Assembly (NCBI GenBank): GCA_036898135.1
Contig: CM072511.1
Span: 20,598,319 to 20,662,318 of the forward strand
DNA: 64,000 nucleotides
From: Oncomelania hupensis
Taxonomy: Eukaryota; Mollusca; Gastropoda; Littorinimorpha; Pomatiopsidae
Direction: 5' to 3'
Shown: in pieces, positions 34,551 through 44,216 of the stretch
Layout: every line of letters begins with the position of its first letter
Numbering within the stretch: position 1 is the stretch's first letter
Made by a program: the position numbers and the translations under genes
The notes under the pieces: generated by a model
The model's database searches: none
Told to the model about the DNA's origin: nothing
Seen by the model: the letters and a program-made list of their open reading frames with translations, nothing else

Positions 34551-34553
34551 CAC

Positions 34554-35374
34554 TAGGATAGAATGACGGCCTGATGGCGCCAAAACCTCATAATTACAAT
34601 CATCATGAGATAATTACAAGTATCGTGGGATTTTATCAAGGGATAATTACAATTATCATTGCAAAATTACAAAAATCTTCGCATGAGCATGCATAATTTT
34701 CTGTTTTGGCTCTAACAATCCGCCTGAAAATACGCCGAAACCGAAAATTGTAATTATCACAAAATAATTACAGTTTTCACTTGATAATTAAATTTTTTAC
34801 GTGATCATGCTTAATCCTGGCTAAGGCTGCTTACTAGCGCCAAAACTTGCATTTACAGGTATCAGCGATAATGGTAATTAAAATGCGTTCTGTGTAATTC
34901 ACATAGGCCTATATGACGGCCTACTAGCGCTAAAACCTGATAATTGCAAATATCATGGAATAATTACAAATATCAACAACATATTTACAATTAACACGTA
35001 CAACAACAAAAAAGAAATTATAAAGTGAAAATTACAATTTTTGGTTTTGACGCATTTCCAGACGGATTGCTAGAGCCAAAACTGAAAATTAAACATGACC
35101 ACGCGAAGATATTTGTTATTTTTCAATGATAATTGTAATTAGTACTATCCCTTGATAATTCTAATTATTCCATGATATTTGTAATTATCTCATGACATTT
35201 GTAATTATCAGGTTTGGGCGCTAGGAAGGCGTGGCAAAAACTGATAATTAATAATTAACACTGTGGATTTGATTACTGGTATCTCTGTAAATAAAACAGA
35301 AAACACGTTAATTGCCTCGTTATACTGGTAACTCTCGGTTTTGGTGCCAGTAGGCCGTCATATTAGGATAGAAT
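34554..35374. mobile_element. Fold-back (palindromic) DNA element
   Basis: Left and right arms are inverted copies. The left starts gacggcctgatggcgccaaa (34565). The right ends, inverted, with gacggcctactggcaccaaa. Inside, blocks of ataattacaaatatcatg type recur in both orientations, and an internal extra copy of the terminus begins near 34914. The direct repeat taggatagaat flanks it (34554-34564, 35364-35374) and may be an 11-bp target duplication. Long arms and a 9-11 bp duplication would suit a Mutator-like fold-back element, but no transposase is present. Confidence 0.7.
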
Positions 35375-35562
35375 TTAGAATTTAAGTCCCCGGACACAGA
35401 TGCATATAGGGGTAGATAGGATAGGGCAAGTTTGATTCCTAAAATACGTAAGCCGGACTTACGAGGACTAATCAGAACCGAATGTTCCTTCATGAGTTTA
35501 GAGGTCAACCTAAACTCCTCCCTTGTATGATTACACGCAACACAGATTGTCTGCTACACAGG

Positions 35563-36141
35563 ACTTGGCAAGCTTTACATTATTATTGCTTTAGGTCCAG
35601 CGGACTCTTCCGAGCCAAATCAGGACCGCACAACCCCCGATCCGCATAAAAGATCTGCTGAAACAACCCTAGTGGTAAAACCGAAAGCTCTCCACCAGCC
35701 AGTCACTTTACAATAAAGACATCCCACGCAGGGGACGGCTGAGGCTTCACCCCAACTTATCGAACCCCCGTTTACAAAAACAAAATAGAATACAAACATC
35801 ATTATAAATTATCAACAAAACACATACATATAAAATGCCTACATTGCTAAATAATAACATCATAGGAAGCCCTAGTGACCACCTGGCAGAAAGCGTCCAA
35901 TATTCCCAAGCTGATCTAACAGACCTCATACACAAACAAGGAGTCTTGTCCCGGAAGAGTTTTCAAGAAAAAAGGTAGGAGACTGGTCTAGCGAAGAAGA
36001 CGATAGTATAGCAGATTGATAGAAAAGAGCAGGAATGAGAAAGACAGCGACAGTGGGAATTTAAAGCACTAAATTTCCAGAAAGTGGGGATACTATTTAT
36101 ACTGAAACCCCCGGCACCCCAACGGGGGTACTTGGCAAGCT
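35563..36141 (-). mobile_element. S-family element, full length, reference copy
   Basis: The insertion is 35575-36129 (555 bp) with the exact 12-bp duplication acttggcaagct (35563-35574, 36130-36141). Read 5' to 3' on the minus strand, it starts with a GC hairpin (acccccgttggggtgccggg). It then has a TATA-like cagtataaatagtatcc, an AT-rich body, a B-box-like ggggttcgataa, and a 3' stem-loop whose arms are ggtcc and ggacc. It ends in cctaaagcaataataatgta. I do not recognise the family. The variable 3' tail, 5' truncation of sister copies and the target duplication indicate target-primed reverse transcription. Confidence 0.9.
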
Positions 36142-36432
36142 AAGGCAGTTGAATTCACTTGTTGCGTGTCGATCTTAGTAAAGTTGTTTCATATTATAGT
36201 CAAATCGTGAAAGAGTACATTACATCGTCCTGAAAAATTACACAGCTACACAAGGTGGTAAATTCGAACCGGGCCGTGACAATCATGGCGCCACTACCTC
36301 CGACCCAATGTATAAGCCGTAAAACGTAAGCCAATGTGGCCATTAAACTCATAAGGTGTGGGTCCACACGTCAAAATTCCGGTCCGTGAAAAATCCCATA
36401 ACCCAATGCCTAAGCCTTAAAACATAAGCCAT
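36142..36432. other. Unassigned sequence
   Basis: Contains a loose repeat of cataagccaatg/taagccgtaaaacgtaag phrases (36310-36430). Nothing else is supported. Confidence 0.4.
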
Positions 36433-36433
36433 T

Positions 36434-36840
36434 GCTTGCGAAACATAGACCCTCACAGCAGATATACAACGAAGATTACCAAGCATGGAGATGAGATGCT
36501 ACAGAAGACTTCTGGTCATTTCCTATACCCGAGAACGTCACCAGCGACGAAGTCCGATGGACCATCACACGGGCCATTGGACAGCATGGCTCCGATGGTG
36601 TGGCTACATCGCCGGATCATCGGGCCTTGCAGGGACCATCCTGCAGGGCACGGTGCGGGGAGGTAGAGGAAGATGGAGACCGAGGGAGAGGTGGTGGGAC
36701 AACATTCAAGAATGGACTAGCTTGACCTTGAGCGAAGCCATGAGGGTTGCTGAGGACAGAGACAGATGGAGTACCCTGGTTAAACGATCATCTGTGGTGC
36801 CCACAAGACCTCCAAGTTATGGGATGGGATAGGATAGGAT
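36434..36840 (+). mobile_element. RTE LINE 3' fragment, diverged
   Basis: Starts at the shared breakpoint gcttgcgaaacatag, contains MEMRCYRRLL and WWDNIQEWTSLTLSEAMR, lacks part of the QHDDLL region, and ends gggatgggataggataggat. It is more diverged (GC-shifted) than other copies. Confidence 0.9.
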
Positions 36841-36954
36841 GTGTGGCCACTACGTAGCAGAATACTTACCACATATAGCACAGCGATAAAGAGGTCTTAA
36901 AATGGGGACAACGTTGTTTACTGCTGAACACCAAAAAAAAACATCAAGACTGAT

Positions 36955-37110
36955 GGGGCAGCTTGATAGCTCAGTTGATAGGGAGGTGGTTTCGTTATGG
37001 GTTCGAAGCCCGCAAGGGGACGACCTTCTGTGACTTAGGTATGAGACTTTCAGTTCATAGAGGGTTTTCTCTGGGTACTCTGGTTTCCTATCTCCCTTCA
37101 ATAGTGGTAT
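36955..37110 (+). mobile_element. tRNA-derived SINE
   Basis: A-box-like gatagctcagttgataggg and B-box gggttcgaagccc are about 35 bp apart. They are followed by ctctgggtactctggtttcc, a string common in the conserved part of invertebrate and deuterostome tRNA SINEs. The tail and target duplication were not resolved. Confidence 0.65.
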
Positions 37111-37322
37111 TGAATGCAGTGTAACATTTCCAAAAATATAAAATTCGATTTCCCTCGCGTTTTCTAATAGCGACTTACATTTAAACCACATGTTTGATTG
37201 GTGAATGACTGTGTGTATGTTGTTTATGAAGGAGTGTCTGTAAAATGTGAGCTTATGTGTTGGTTACAGATCGCCGCGCACTGAGTCTGATATAGGAATA
37301 CGGCGCGTATAGCATCCATTAT

Positions 37323-37331
37323 TAGTAGTAA

Positions 37332-37410
<79 letters not shown>
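37323..37410. repeat. (TAG)n microsatellite
   Basis: A pure TAG run after one TAA. Confidence 0.95.
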
Positions 37411-37411
<1 letters not shown>

Positions 37412-37476
37412 TTTGTGTTAAATAACAATAACAACAACATAAACAAACAAAAATACCTCAAGCAATCAAAAAGAAA

Positions 37477-37477
<1 letters not shown>

Positions 37478-37560
<83 letters not shown>

Positions 37561-37576
37561 AGAAAGAAAGAAAGAA
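37478..37576. repeat. (GAAA)n microsatellite
   Basis: A nearly pure GAAA run of about 100 bp. Confidence 0.95.
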
Positions 37577-37879
37577 CGAAAGGAATGTTGTTTTCAACAC
37601 AGTAGATATCTATCCTGATTTAATCTTCTTTATTCATAACATACAGAGTCTCTGAGCGCCGTGGTGACTGGTTGGTCTCTGATTCTCGCTGTGGTTGTCT
37701 AGAGTCAGGTCGTCCTTGTTTATCATTGCCATTTCAAATGAGGTTTAGTATCCGTAGTTAAGTGACCCTTTAAAAATACTGTCCCCGTCCTCGCCCCACT
37801 TTGTCTTGTTTACTTCATTCACAGGAAAATAAAGAAAATGGATCCGCGATAGCAGAAAAAAGAAAGTGGGCCCTCGATC

Positions 37880-38525
37880 GCGCAGCGGTAGATAACACTC
37901 AGCCACGTGTATTATGAATAGGAAGGGTGGAGCCAGATTGCGTCTTCGGCGAAACGAACCGGCGGCTCAAAGTGTTTATTCTGAAACCACGTGAGAACGA
38001 ACGTGGTAATCTTCCCTTACATCGAAACGATATCGGCCTGATATGATATGTGAAAGTTCCGAATACAATAAAATAGGCCTGTTTCAATGCATTTTTCGAT
38101 GTCCTATCCTATCCTATCCCATAACTCGGAGGTCGTAGGGGCACCACATAATTATGATCGTTTAACCAGCGTACTCCATCTTTCCCTGTCCTCGGCAACC
38201 CTGATTGTTTCGCTCAGTGTCAAACCAGTCCATTCTCGAATGTTGTCCTCCCACCTCTTTTTCGGTCTCCCTCCTCTTCTGCCTCCTTGCACTGTGCCTT
38301 GCAGGATGGTCTTTGCAAGACCTGATGATCTGGTGACTTGGCCATACCATCGGAGTTTCCTTTTTTTCACCACTGTTTTCGATGTAAATGAGCATAATAT
38401 AGGTTCGCGGGAACGCGGTTTGGGAATAAACCGTTTGAGAGTTCGATTCATGTTTCCAAAGACGCAATCTGACATCACCCTTCTATCTATGATACATGGG
38501 CTGTACGTTACTACTGCTACCGCTA
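37880..38525. mobile_element. Inverted-repeat element containing an RTE insertion
   Basis: The arm at 37880-38032 and the arm at 38380-38525 are inverted copies (for example gccagattgcgtcttcgg against ..aagacgcaatctgac.., and agtgtttattctgaaacc against gggaataaaccgtttgag). The spacer received an RTE 3' fragment. The outer ends are uncertain. It could be a fold-back transposon or two head-on SINE copies. Confidence 0.6.
38093..38385 (-). mobile_element. RTE LINE 3' fragment with target duplication
   Basis: The insertion 38103-38375 is flanked by ttttcgatgt (38093-38102, 38376-38385). It encodes KKRKLRWYGQVTRS to the C-terminal region, with the tail tcctatcctatcctatccc at the low-coordinate end. 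Confidence 0.9.
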
Positions 38526-38531
38526 CCGCTA

Positions 38532-39183
38532 TTACATTACATAACATGACCATTGCTGTAATGTCCAGCGGACTCTTCCGAGGCAAATCAGGACCAGTAT
38601 AGCCGAATCAGGACCACAAAATCAAGACCACAACTTCGCTGAAAGAGGACTCGCCCCCTGATCCGCATAAAAGATCTGCAGAAACAACCCTAGTGGTAAC
38701 ACTGAAGGCAAAGACCAGCAAGGACCAGCCGGTCACTTTACAATAAAGAAATCCCACGCAGGGGACGCTGAGGCTATACTGTAATTTATCGAACCCCCGT
38801 TTACAATAACAAAATAGAATATAAACATCATTATAAAATATCCACAAAACACATACATATAAAATGCCTACATGTAGCCTACATTGCCAAATAATAACAT
38901 CATAGGAAGCCCTAGTGACCACCTGGCAGAAAGCGTCCAATATTTCCAAGCTGATCCTACAGACCTCACACACAAATGAGGAGTTCTGTCCCAGAAGAGT
39001 TTTCAAGAAAAAAAGGTAGGTGACTGGTCTAGCGAAGACGAAGACAGTATAGTAGATTGATAGAACAGAGTAGGAATGAGAAAGAACAAAGGAGAAAGAC
39101 AGCGACAATTGGAATTTTAATCACTAAATTTCCAGAAAGTGAGGATACTATTTATACTGAAACCCCCGGCACCCCCACGAGGG
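38532..39183 (-). mobile_element. S-family element, mosaic 3' end
   Basis: The short-subtype 3' end (gtccagcggactcttccgag, tail ATTACATTA) is followed directly by the longer-subtype block (gccgaatcaggaccacaaaa). This copy therefore carries both 3' ends in series. The 5' hairpin region cccccggcacccccacgagg is at 39163-39182. A 166-codon frame runs through it on the minus strand, but it shifts relative to other copies and is not taken as a gene. Confidence 0.8.
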
Positions 39184-40320
39184 GAGAAGGGGGAGAGGAT
39201 GGAAGGGACCGCATTGCTATAGAGGATCCACTTTCTTTTTGCTATCGCGAATCCATACTATTTGGTTATTGCTCCATGTGCTTTATTTTAAATGCGAATT
39301 AGCGTCAGAATTAAAGTGACCTGTCATATCCTCCTCTCCTCCTCCCTCACTTGTTTGGAACTTGTCAGCTTTAACACACACAAAATAAAGAGAGAAAGAA
39401 ATGTCCTTCTCAGAGCGGATAAGTGTCTGAATATAAGCGACCTTGAAAATACCTGCAAGATCTACATCCAAAATACCACAGTCCAGTCCTCTACAACTGG
39501 ATCTCGACAACCTTGCTTGAATAAATTGTTTTTATTTTTATTATTATTTTTATTTATATCCGAATTTAAAGAAAAACAATCATCTATACACTCACTCTAA
39601 ATGTCACTGGAACGCACACATTCCTTCTTGGACAGCCTCGTTTTTATATCTTGCAGTGCGAATTCATACCCAAAATTACCTGATTCTTAACACTTGAAAC
39701 TTTTTTTTATTATGTATAAAGATTTTAGACTAATGATACAGTCTAATCTTCCAATCTGTCCCTTAACAAATTAACATAGTAAAGTACCTTTAACTTTAAC
39801 TTGGAAATCATAAAACTCACACGCACACATGCATTCACACACATGCACACACAATCACACCAACATCATCATATGTTATCTTAGACACATATTGATTATT
39901 GTGCTGGGTCCTGTTATTTGAACTGCTCTCATCAGTGAACTGTAGTTTAACTGATTAGGTATATAAAAACTTGATGTGATGCTTTTAATACATGGCTTGA
40001 TAAAGATTTGAATAAAATCGAAATATTGCCTCAGACCTCAACTTGGGTGTTGCTGTTTGTTTTGCTCACCTCTTATCATATGTTATCTTTAGAGATTCAT
40101 ATAAGCTGGGTCAGTCTTGTTTACGTTACTCAATGCAGTAAATTTCCACTAGATCAGACCGTCCTGCTCTGAGTATTATGCGGATCTATGGTCTCTATTC
40201 AAGCACAGGCGGTGCGTAGGTGTATCACTTTAATTAGGCCTATGTGTGCCGCCACAGTCTCTGACACTCAAATAGGGGTCAACGCTGTGTTTGGTCACGC
40301 ACGCTGCACTCTATGACTGC
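39184..40320. other. Unassigned sequence
   Basis: Short frames (up to 102 codons at 39292-39600) have no recognisable domain. The phrase catggcttgataaagatttg near 39995 resembles the spacer found in Penelope-like elements, but too little is present to call one. Confidence 0.4.
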
Positions 40321-40790
40321 CTCCATCTATATGCTAGAAGCATTCCATCTTGTGCCTGAAACCTACGGCAAAATGTCTTAGTGACAATTAATTTACATGC
40401 CTCGATCTATACGCTAGAAGCATTCCATCTTGTGCCTGAAACCTACTGCAAAATGTCTTAGTGACAATTACTTTACATGCCTCGATCTATACGCTAGAAG
40501 CATTCCATCTTGTGTCTGAAACCTAGGGCAAAATGTCTTAGTGACAATTAATTGACAATTAATTTACATGCCTCGATCTATACTCTAGAAGCATTCCATC
40601 TTGTGCCTGAAACCTACGGCAAAATGTCTTAGTGACAATTAATTTACATGCCTCGATCAATACGCTAGAAGCATTCCATCTTGTGTCTGAAACCTACGGC
40701 AAAATGTCTTAGTGACAATTAATTTACATGCCTCGATCTATACGCTAGAAGCATTCCATCTTGTGCCTGATACCTACGGCAAAATGTCTT
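40321..40790. repeat. 80-bp satellite array, left block
   Basis: About six tandem units contain ctagaagcattccatcttgt and aaaatgtcttagtgacaatt. The standard unit is 80 bp. One unit carries an extra ~11 bp from duplication of attgacaatt. The array is cut at 40790 by the RTE insertion. Confidence 0.95.
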
Positions 40791-40801
40791 CCTATCCTAT
40801 C

Positions 40802-43744
40802 CTATCCTGTCCCGTAACCCGAAGGTCGTAGGGGCACCACAGATGATCGTTTAACCAGCATACTCCATCTTTCTCTGTCCTCAGCAGCCCTGATGGCTTC
40901 GCTCAGTGTCAAACCAGTCCATTCTCGAATGTTGTCCTCCCACCTCTTTTTCGGTCTCTCTCTTCTTCTACCTCCTTGCACTGTGCCTTGCAGAATAGTC
41001 TTTGCAAGGCCTGATGATCTGGTGACGTGGCCATACCATCGGAGTTTCCGTTTCTTCACCACTGTTAGCAGGTCATCGTGTTGTCCAATGGCTTGTGTGA
41101 TGGTCTGTCGGACTTCGTCGTTGGTGATGTGTTGGGTATAGGAAATGCCCAGAAGTCTTCTGTAGCACCTCATCTCCATGCTTTGTATTCTTCGTTGGAG
41201 ATCTGCTGTGAGGGTCCATGCTTCGCAAGCAGATAGGAAGATGGAGATGACAAGGGAGCGCAGCAGTCTTACTTTGGAATGTAGACTGATGGTCCTGTCT
41301 TTCCAAATGGGCTTCAACCTTGTCAGGGCAGCAGTTGTTTGTGCGATCCTGGAGAGGACTTCCTGTCGGGACCCATTGTCTGATACAATGGCTCCTAAAT
41401 ATTTGAAGCTATGCACTGTGTTGAGGGATTGGCCTTGGACTTTGATGTCCGTATTGATGCCATTGGTGTTGTTGGTCATCATTTTGGTCTTCTCTGCACT
41501 TATTTCCATTCCATAGGCTCTGGAGGTGGTGTCAAGCCTCTGTACCAGCTGTTCAAGTTCTTGTTCCTCTCCAGCCAATCCATCGATGTCATCTGCAAAA
41601 CGAAGATTGGAGATTGCTCTACCCCCTATGCTGACTGTGCCTTCATGGTCTGCAAGAGCATCTGACATGATGCGCTCTAGGAAGATGTTGAAAAGTGTTG
41701 GAGAGAGTAGGCATCCTTGACGCACACCGATTGTTGTTCTGAACCAGTTCCCGATGGCGCTGTTGTGGAGGACTGCACTGGTAGCCTTGTCATACAGGCT
41801 TTTGATGACTTCAATAATTTTAGGGCTGATGTTGTACACTTTCATTGTTACCCATAGAGCTGCATGCCAGACTCGGTCAAACGCCTTCTTGAAGTCTATG
41901 ACCACATGATATAGATGTTGTTGGTGCTGTAGGTATTTCTCACAGATTATTCTGAGGTTGAAAATCTGCTCAGTGGTACTTCGCCCTGCCCTGAATCCTG
42001 CTTGCTCTTCAGCTATGATTTGTTCAGCTTGGGGTTTCAACCTGTTGAGTATTATTTTCAGGAGGACCTTGCTGGGATGGCTGATGAGGCTGATGGTCCG
42101 GTAATTTTCACACTCCTGAAGGTTACCTTTTTTTTTAAGAGTGATGACAAGCGACTGGGCCCATGGTATAGGCCACTCCCCACTCTGCCAGATCTTGTTA
42201 CAGATAATGGTGAGGGCATCAATCACCGCTTCTCCTCCTGCTTGTAGCAGTTCCGCGGGTATGTTGTCCACTCCCGCTGACTTCCCTTTCTTTAGCGCTT
42301 GCACTGCTGCCTCAACTTCTTCCCGGAGAATTGGGAGGATTTCTTCTTCTTCTTCTCTGTTCTCGGGACATGCTAGAACTGATGAGTCTCCATTTGGTGT
42401 ATGGTTGTAAAGGTCAGAGCAGTACTCTGTCCATCTGTCCAAGACTTCTTGTTCTTCTGTAAGGCATATGCCAGACTTGCTTTGGATCGTGGAGACTTTG
42501 GGCTGTTTGACACTTGTCAGCCGCTTCACAGTCTGGTAGGCCTTCTTGCTGTTGTTCTTGTTCAGACTGTTCTCTATTTCCTGGCATTGATCTTCTATCC
42601 AGTTCTCCTTTGCTGTGCGCATGCCTTTTCGGATGTCATTGTTGATTTTTCGGTAGACATCAGCTCCCTGTGAGGTGTTCTTTTTCTTTTTCATCTCTCT
42701 TCGTTTATCACACAGATCCAAAAGTTCAGGTGTGATCCACAGCTTCTTCTTTGGTCGGTGCTTGCCAAGGATCTCAGTGGCGGCATCTGTCACAGCTGAG
42801 TTGAAGGTGGTGGTCATGGTGTTGACATCTACTTCACCAGCCCCCAAAATGAGCAGTGGTGCAAATTTCCCTCCAATTGTGGCCTGACATATTTCTGCCA
42901 CCTCCGGGTCTTGCAGTTTGTCCAGGTCGAACTTCAGTCTAGTGCACTTTGCTGTATTTACTCTCTCCAAGTGGAGCCGGAAAGACATCATCACGAGATC
43001 GTGGTCACTTCCGATGTCTGCTCCTGGAAAAGTGCGTGTCCTGCCAATGTTGATGCTTGATCTGAAGCGTTTCTTGACCATGATGTAGTCTATTTGGTTG
43101 TGATGCTCCCCGCCAGGACTGTGCCATGTCCATCGTCTGGAGTTTTTGTGGAGACCAAGCGTGTTTGCCAGTACCAGATTGTTGTATCTGGCAAACTCCA
43201 AGAGTCTCAGACCCCTGTCATTTGTCTCATTGTTGCAGTGGGGTCCACATGTGTCTCCCCAGTTGTGGTGCGCATCTTGGCCAACCTTGGCATTCCAGTC
43301 GCCTTGCACTATGACTATGTCCTTCTTCGGCTCTTGGTCAAGGACCGCCTGTAGATTTTCATAAAAATCCTCCACTTCGCTGTCGTCATAGTCTGATGTT
43401 GGGGCATAGGCCTGAATGATGGTGGTGTTGAAAGGGGCTGCTCTCAGGCGGATGGTAATGAGTCTACTGGAGACTGGGCGGCAACCCATGACAGTGGCTA
43501 GAATGTTCTTGTGGACCAAGAATCCAACGCCGTGTTCGTGCCTGTCATCTCTACCGCTGAAATAGAGCTTGTGGCCTTTGTCGGTCGTTGTTTCACCTAG
43601 GCCTTTCCAGCGCAGTTCGCTGATGCCTAGAACGTTCCATCGATAGTGGTCCAACTCGTGGGCCAGTTCTTCTAATTTTCCTTCCGCGGTTAGGGTCCTG
43701 ACATTCCAGGTTCCTATGACGATGTTGTTTCTCGTGCAATACAA
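40802..43744 (-). CDS. RTE-type endonuclease / reverse transcriptase
   Basis: Uninterrupted 980-codon frame encoding the enzyme that nicks genomic DNA and reverse-transcribes the element RNA at the nick. The apurinic-type endonuclease spans about residues 8-258: WNVRTL (13-18), ISE (41-43), GDWNAKVG (148-155), QIDY (217-220) and SDHD (246-249), all catalytic positions present. The reverse transcriptase spans about 480-800: GKSAGVDNIP (487-496), FRAGRSTTEQ (584-593), IDFKKAFD with Asp617, GVRQGCLLSP (673-682) and FADD (716-719). The C-terminal region (840-980) has the HVTRSSGL and RPKKRWEDNI motifs of this group. The first codon here is TTG and lies in a nested insertion. The original start was upstream (about 43936-43977), now out of frame. 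It resembles proteins often mislabelled craniofacial development protein 2-like. Confidence 0.95.
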   Translation of the reverse strand: MYCTRNNIVIGTWNVRTLTAEGKLEELAHELDHYRWNVLGISELRWKGLGETTTDKGHKLYFSGRDDRHEHGVGFLVHKNILATVMGCRPVSSRLITIRLRAAPFNTTIIQAYAPTSDYDDSEVEDFYENLQAVLDQEPKKDIVIVQGDWNAKVGQDAHHNWGDTCGPHCNNETNDRGLRLLEFARYNNLVLANTLGLHKNSRRWTWHSPGGEHHNQIDYIMVKKRFRSSINIGRTRTFPGADIGSDHDLVMMSFRLHLERVNTAKCTRLKFDLDKLQDPEVAEICQATIGGKFAPLLILGAGEVDVNTMTTTFNSAVTDAATEILGKHRPKKKLWITPELLDLCDKRREMKKKKNTSQGADVYRKINNDIRKGMRTAKENWIEDQCQEIENSLNKNNSKKAYQTVKRLTSVKQPKVSTIQSKSGICLTEEQEVLDRWTEYCSDLYNHTPNGDSSVLACPENREEEEEILPILREEVEAAVQALKKGKSAGVDNIPAELLQAGGEAVIDALTIICNKIWQSGEWPIPWAQSLVITLKKKGNLQECENYRTISLISHPSKVLLKIILNRLKPQAEQIIAEEQAGFRAGRSTTEQIFNLRIICEKYLQHQQHLYHVVIDFKKAFDRVWHAALWVTMKVYNISPKIIEVIKSLYDKATSAVLHNSAIGNWFRTTIGVRQGCLLSPTLFNIFLERIMSDALADHEGTVSIGGRAISNLRFADDIDGLAGEEQELEQLVQRLDTTSRAYGMEISAEKTKMMTNNTNGINTDIKVQGQSLNTVHSFKYLGAIVSDNGSRQEVLSRIAQTTAALTRLKPIWKDRTISLHSKVRLLRSLVISIFLSACEAWTLTADLQRRIQSMEMRCYRRLLGISYTQHITNDEVRQTITQAIGQHDDLLTVVKKRKLRWYGHVTRSSGLAKTILQGTVQGGRRRERPKKRWEDNIREWTGLTLSEAIRAAEDRERWSMLVKRSSVVPLRPSGYGTG

Positions 43745-43814
43745 TACAATACAAGATTATTGCTTTAGGTCCAGCGGACTCTTCCGAGCCAAATCAGGAC
43801 CAGGTTTCTCGTGC
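43727..43814 (-). mobile_element. Ultrashort S-family insertion in the RTE coding region
   Basis: The insertion 43738-43803 (66 bp) consists of an ACAAT-type tail plus the S-family 3' end. The duplication gtttctcgtgc lies at 43727-43737 and 43804-43814. Together with the duplication it adds 77 bp, which shifts the RTE reading frame. Confidence 0.95.
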
Positions 43815-44216
43815 GGATCTTCCTAAATTGTCCATCAGTAGCATACTTAACACCTACGTCCTGGTGGCCAACGGAAGGCGCGGTCGTTGTGCCGGGCGAC
43901 GACCGATCCGGTATGGAATTAGTGGATTGTGTCATCATGTAGTGTGTCTTGGGCAAAAAAGACCTGGCAGTGCCCAATCCTCTCCAGGCTGTTGGCCACA
44001 GCCGAAATCCACGAATACAGTGTGGCTCGCCTTCGCCCTGAGCACATGGTCGTTGAACCTATAGTAACATGAGGTTCCTCCGCCCTGGCCAGTGACTTCT
44101 GTGTAGAAGACTTTCGCCCAGTGATGCCGTGCTAACATCACCCCTGTTAGTCGCCTCTTACGACACGCCGGGAAACGTTGGGTCTATTCTATTTAATGCA
44201 TGAACCCACAGAGCAA
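43804..44216 (-). mobile_element. RTE 5' UTR and detached N-terminal codons
   Basis: Minus-strand frame 43977 to about 43810 begins MGTARSFLPKTHYMMTQS and ends QFRKIRTRN. The last residues RTRN repeat at the start of the long frame because of the 11-bp duplication. Either the Met at 43977 or the Met-Met about 12 codons later is the likely start. The rest, to 44216, is the 5' UTR. Confidence 0.85.

Noticed and set aside
38608..39108. 166-codon frame on the minus strand
   Set aside because: It crosses an S-family element and changes frame relative to other copies because of a small insertion; no domain is recognisable.
39950..40030. Penelope-like element
   Set aside because: Only one short phrase resembles the usual spacer; no GIY-YIG or reverse transcriptase sequence is nearby.
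43742..43744. Start codon of the RTE protein at the beginning of the long frame
   Set aside because: The codon is TTG and lies in the tail of a nested S insertion; the family start is upstream, near 43936-43977.
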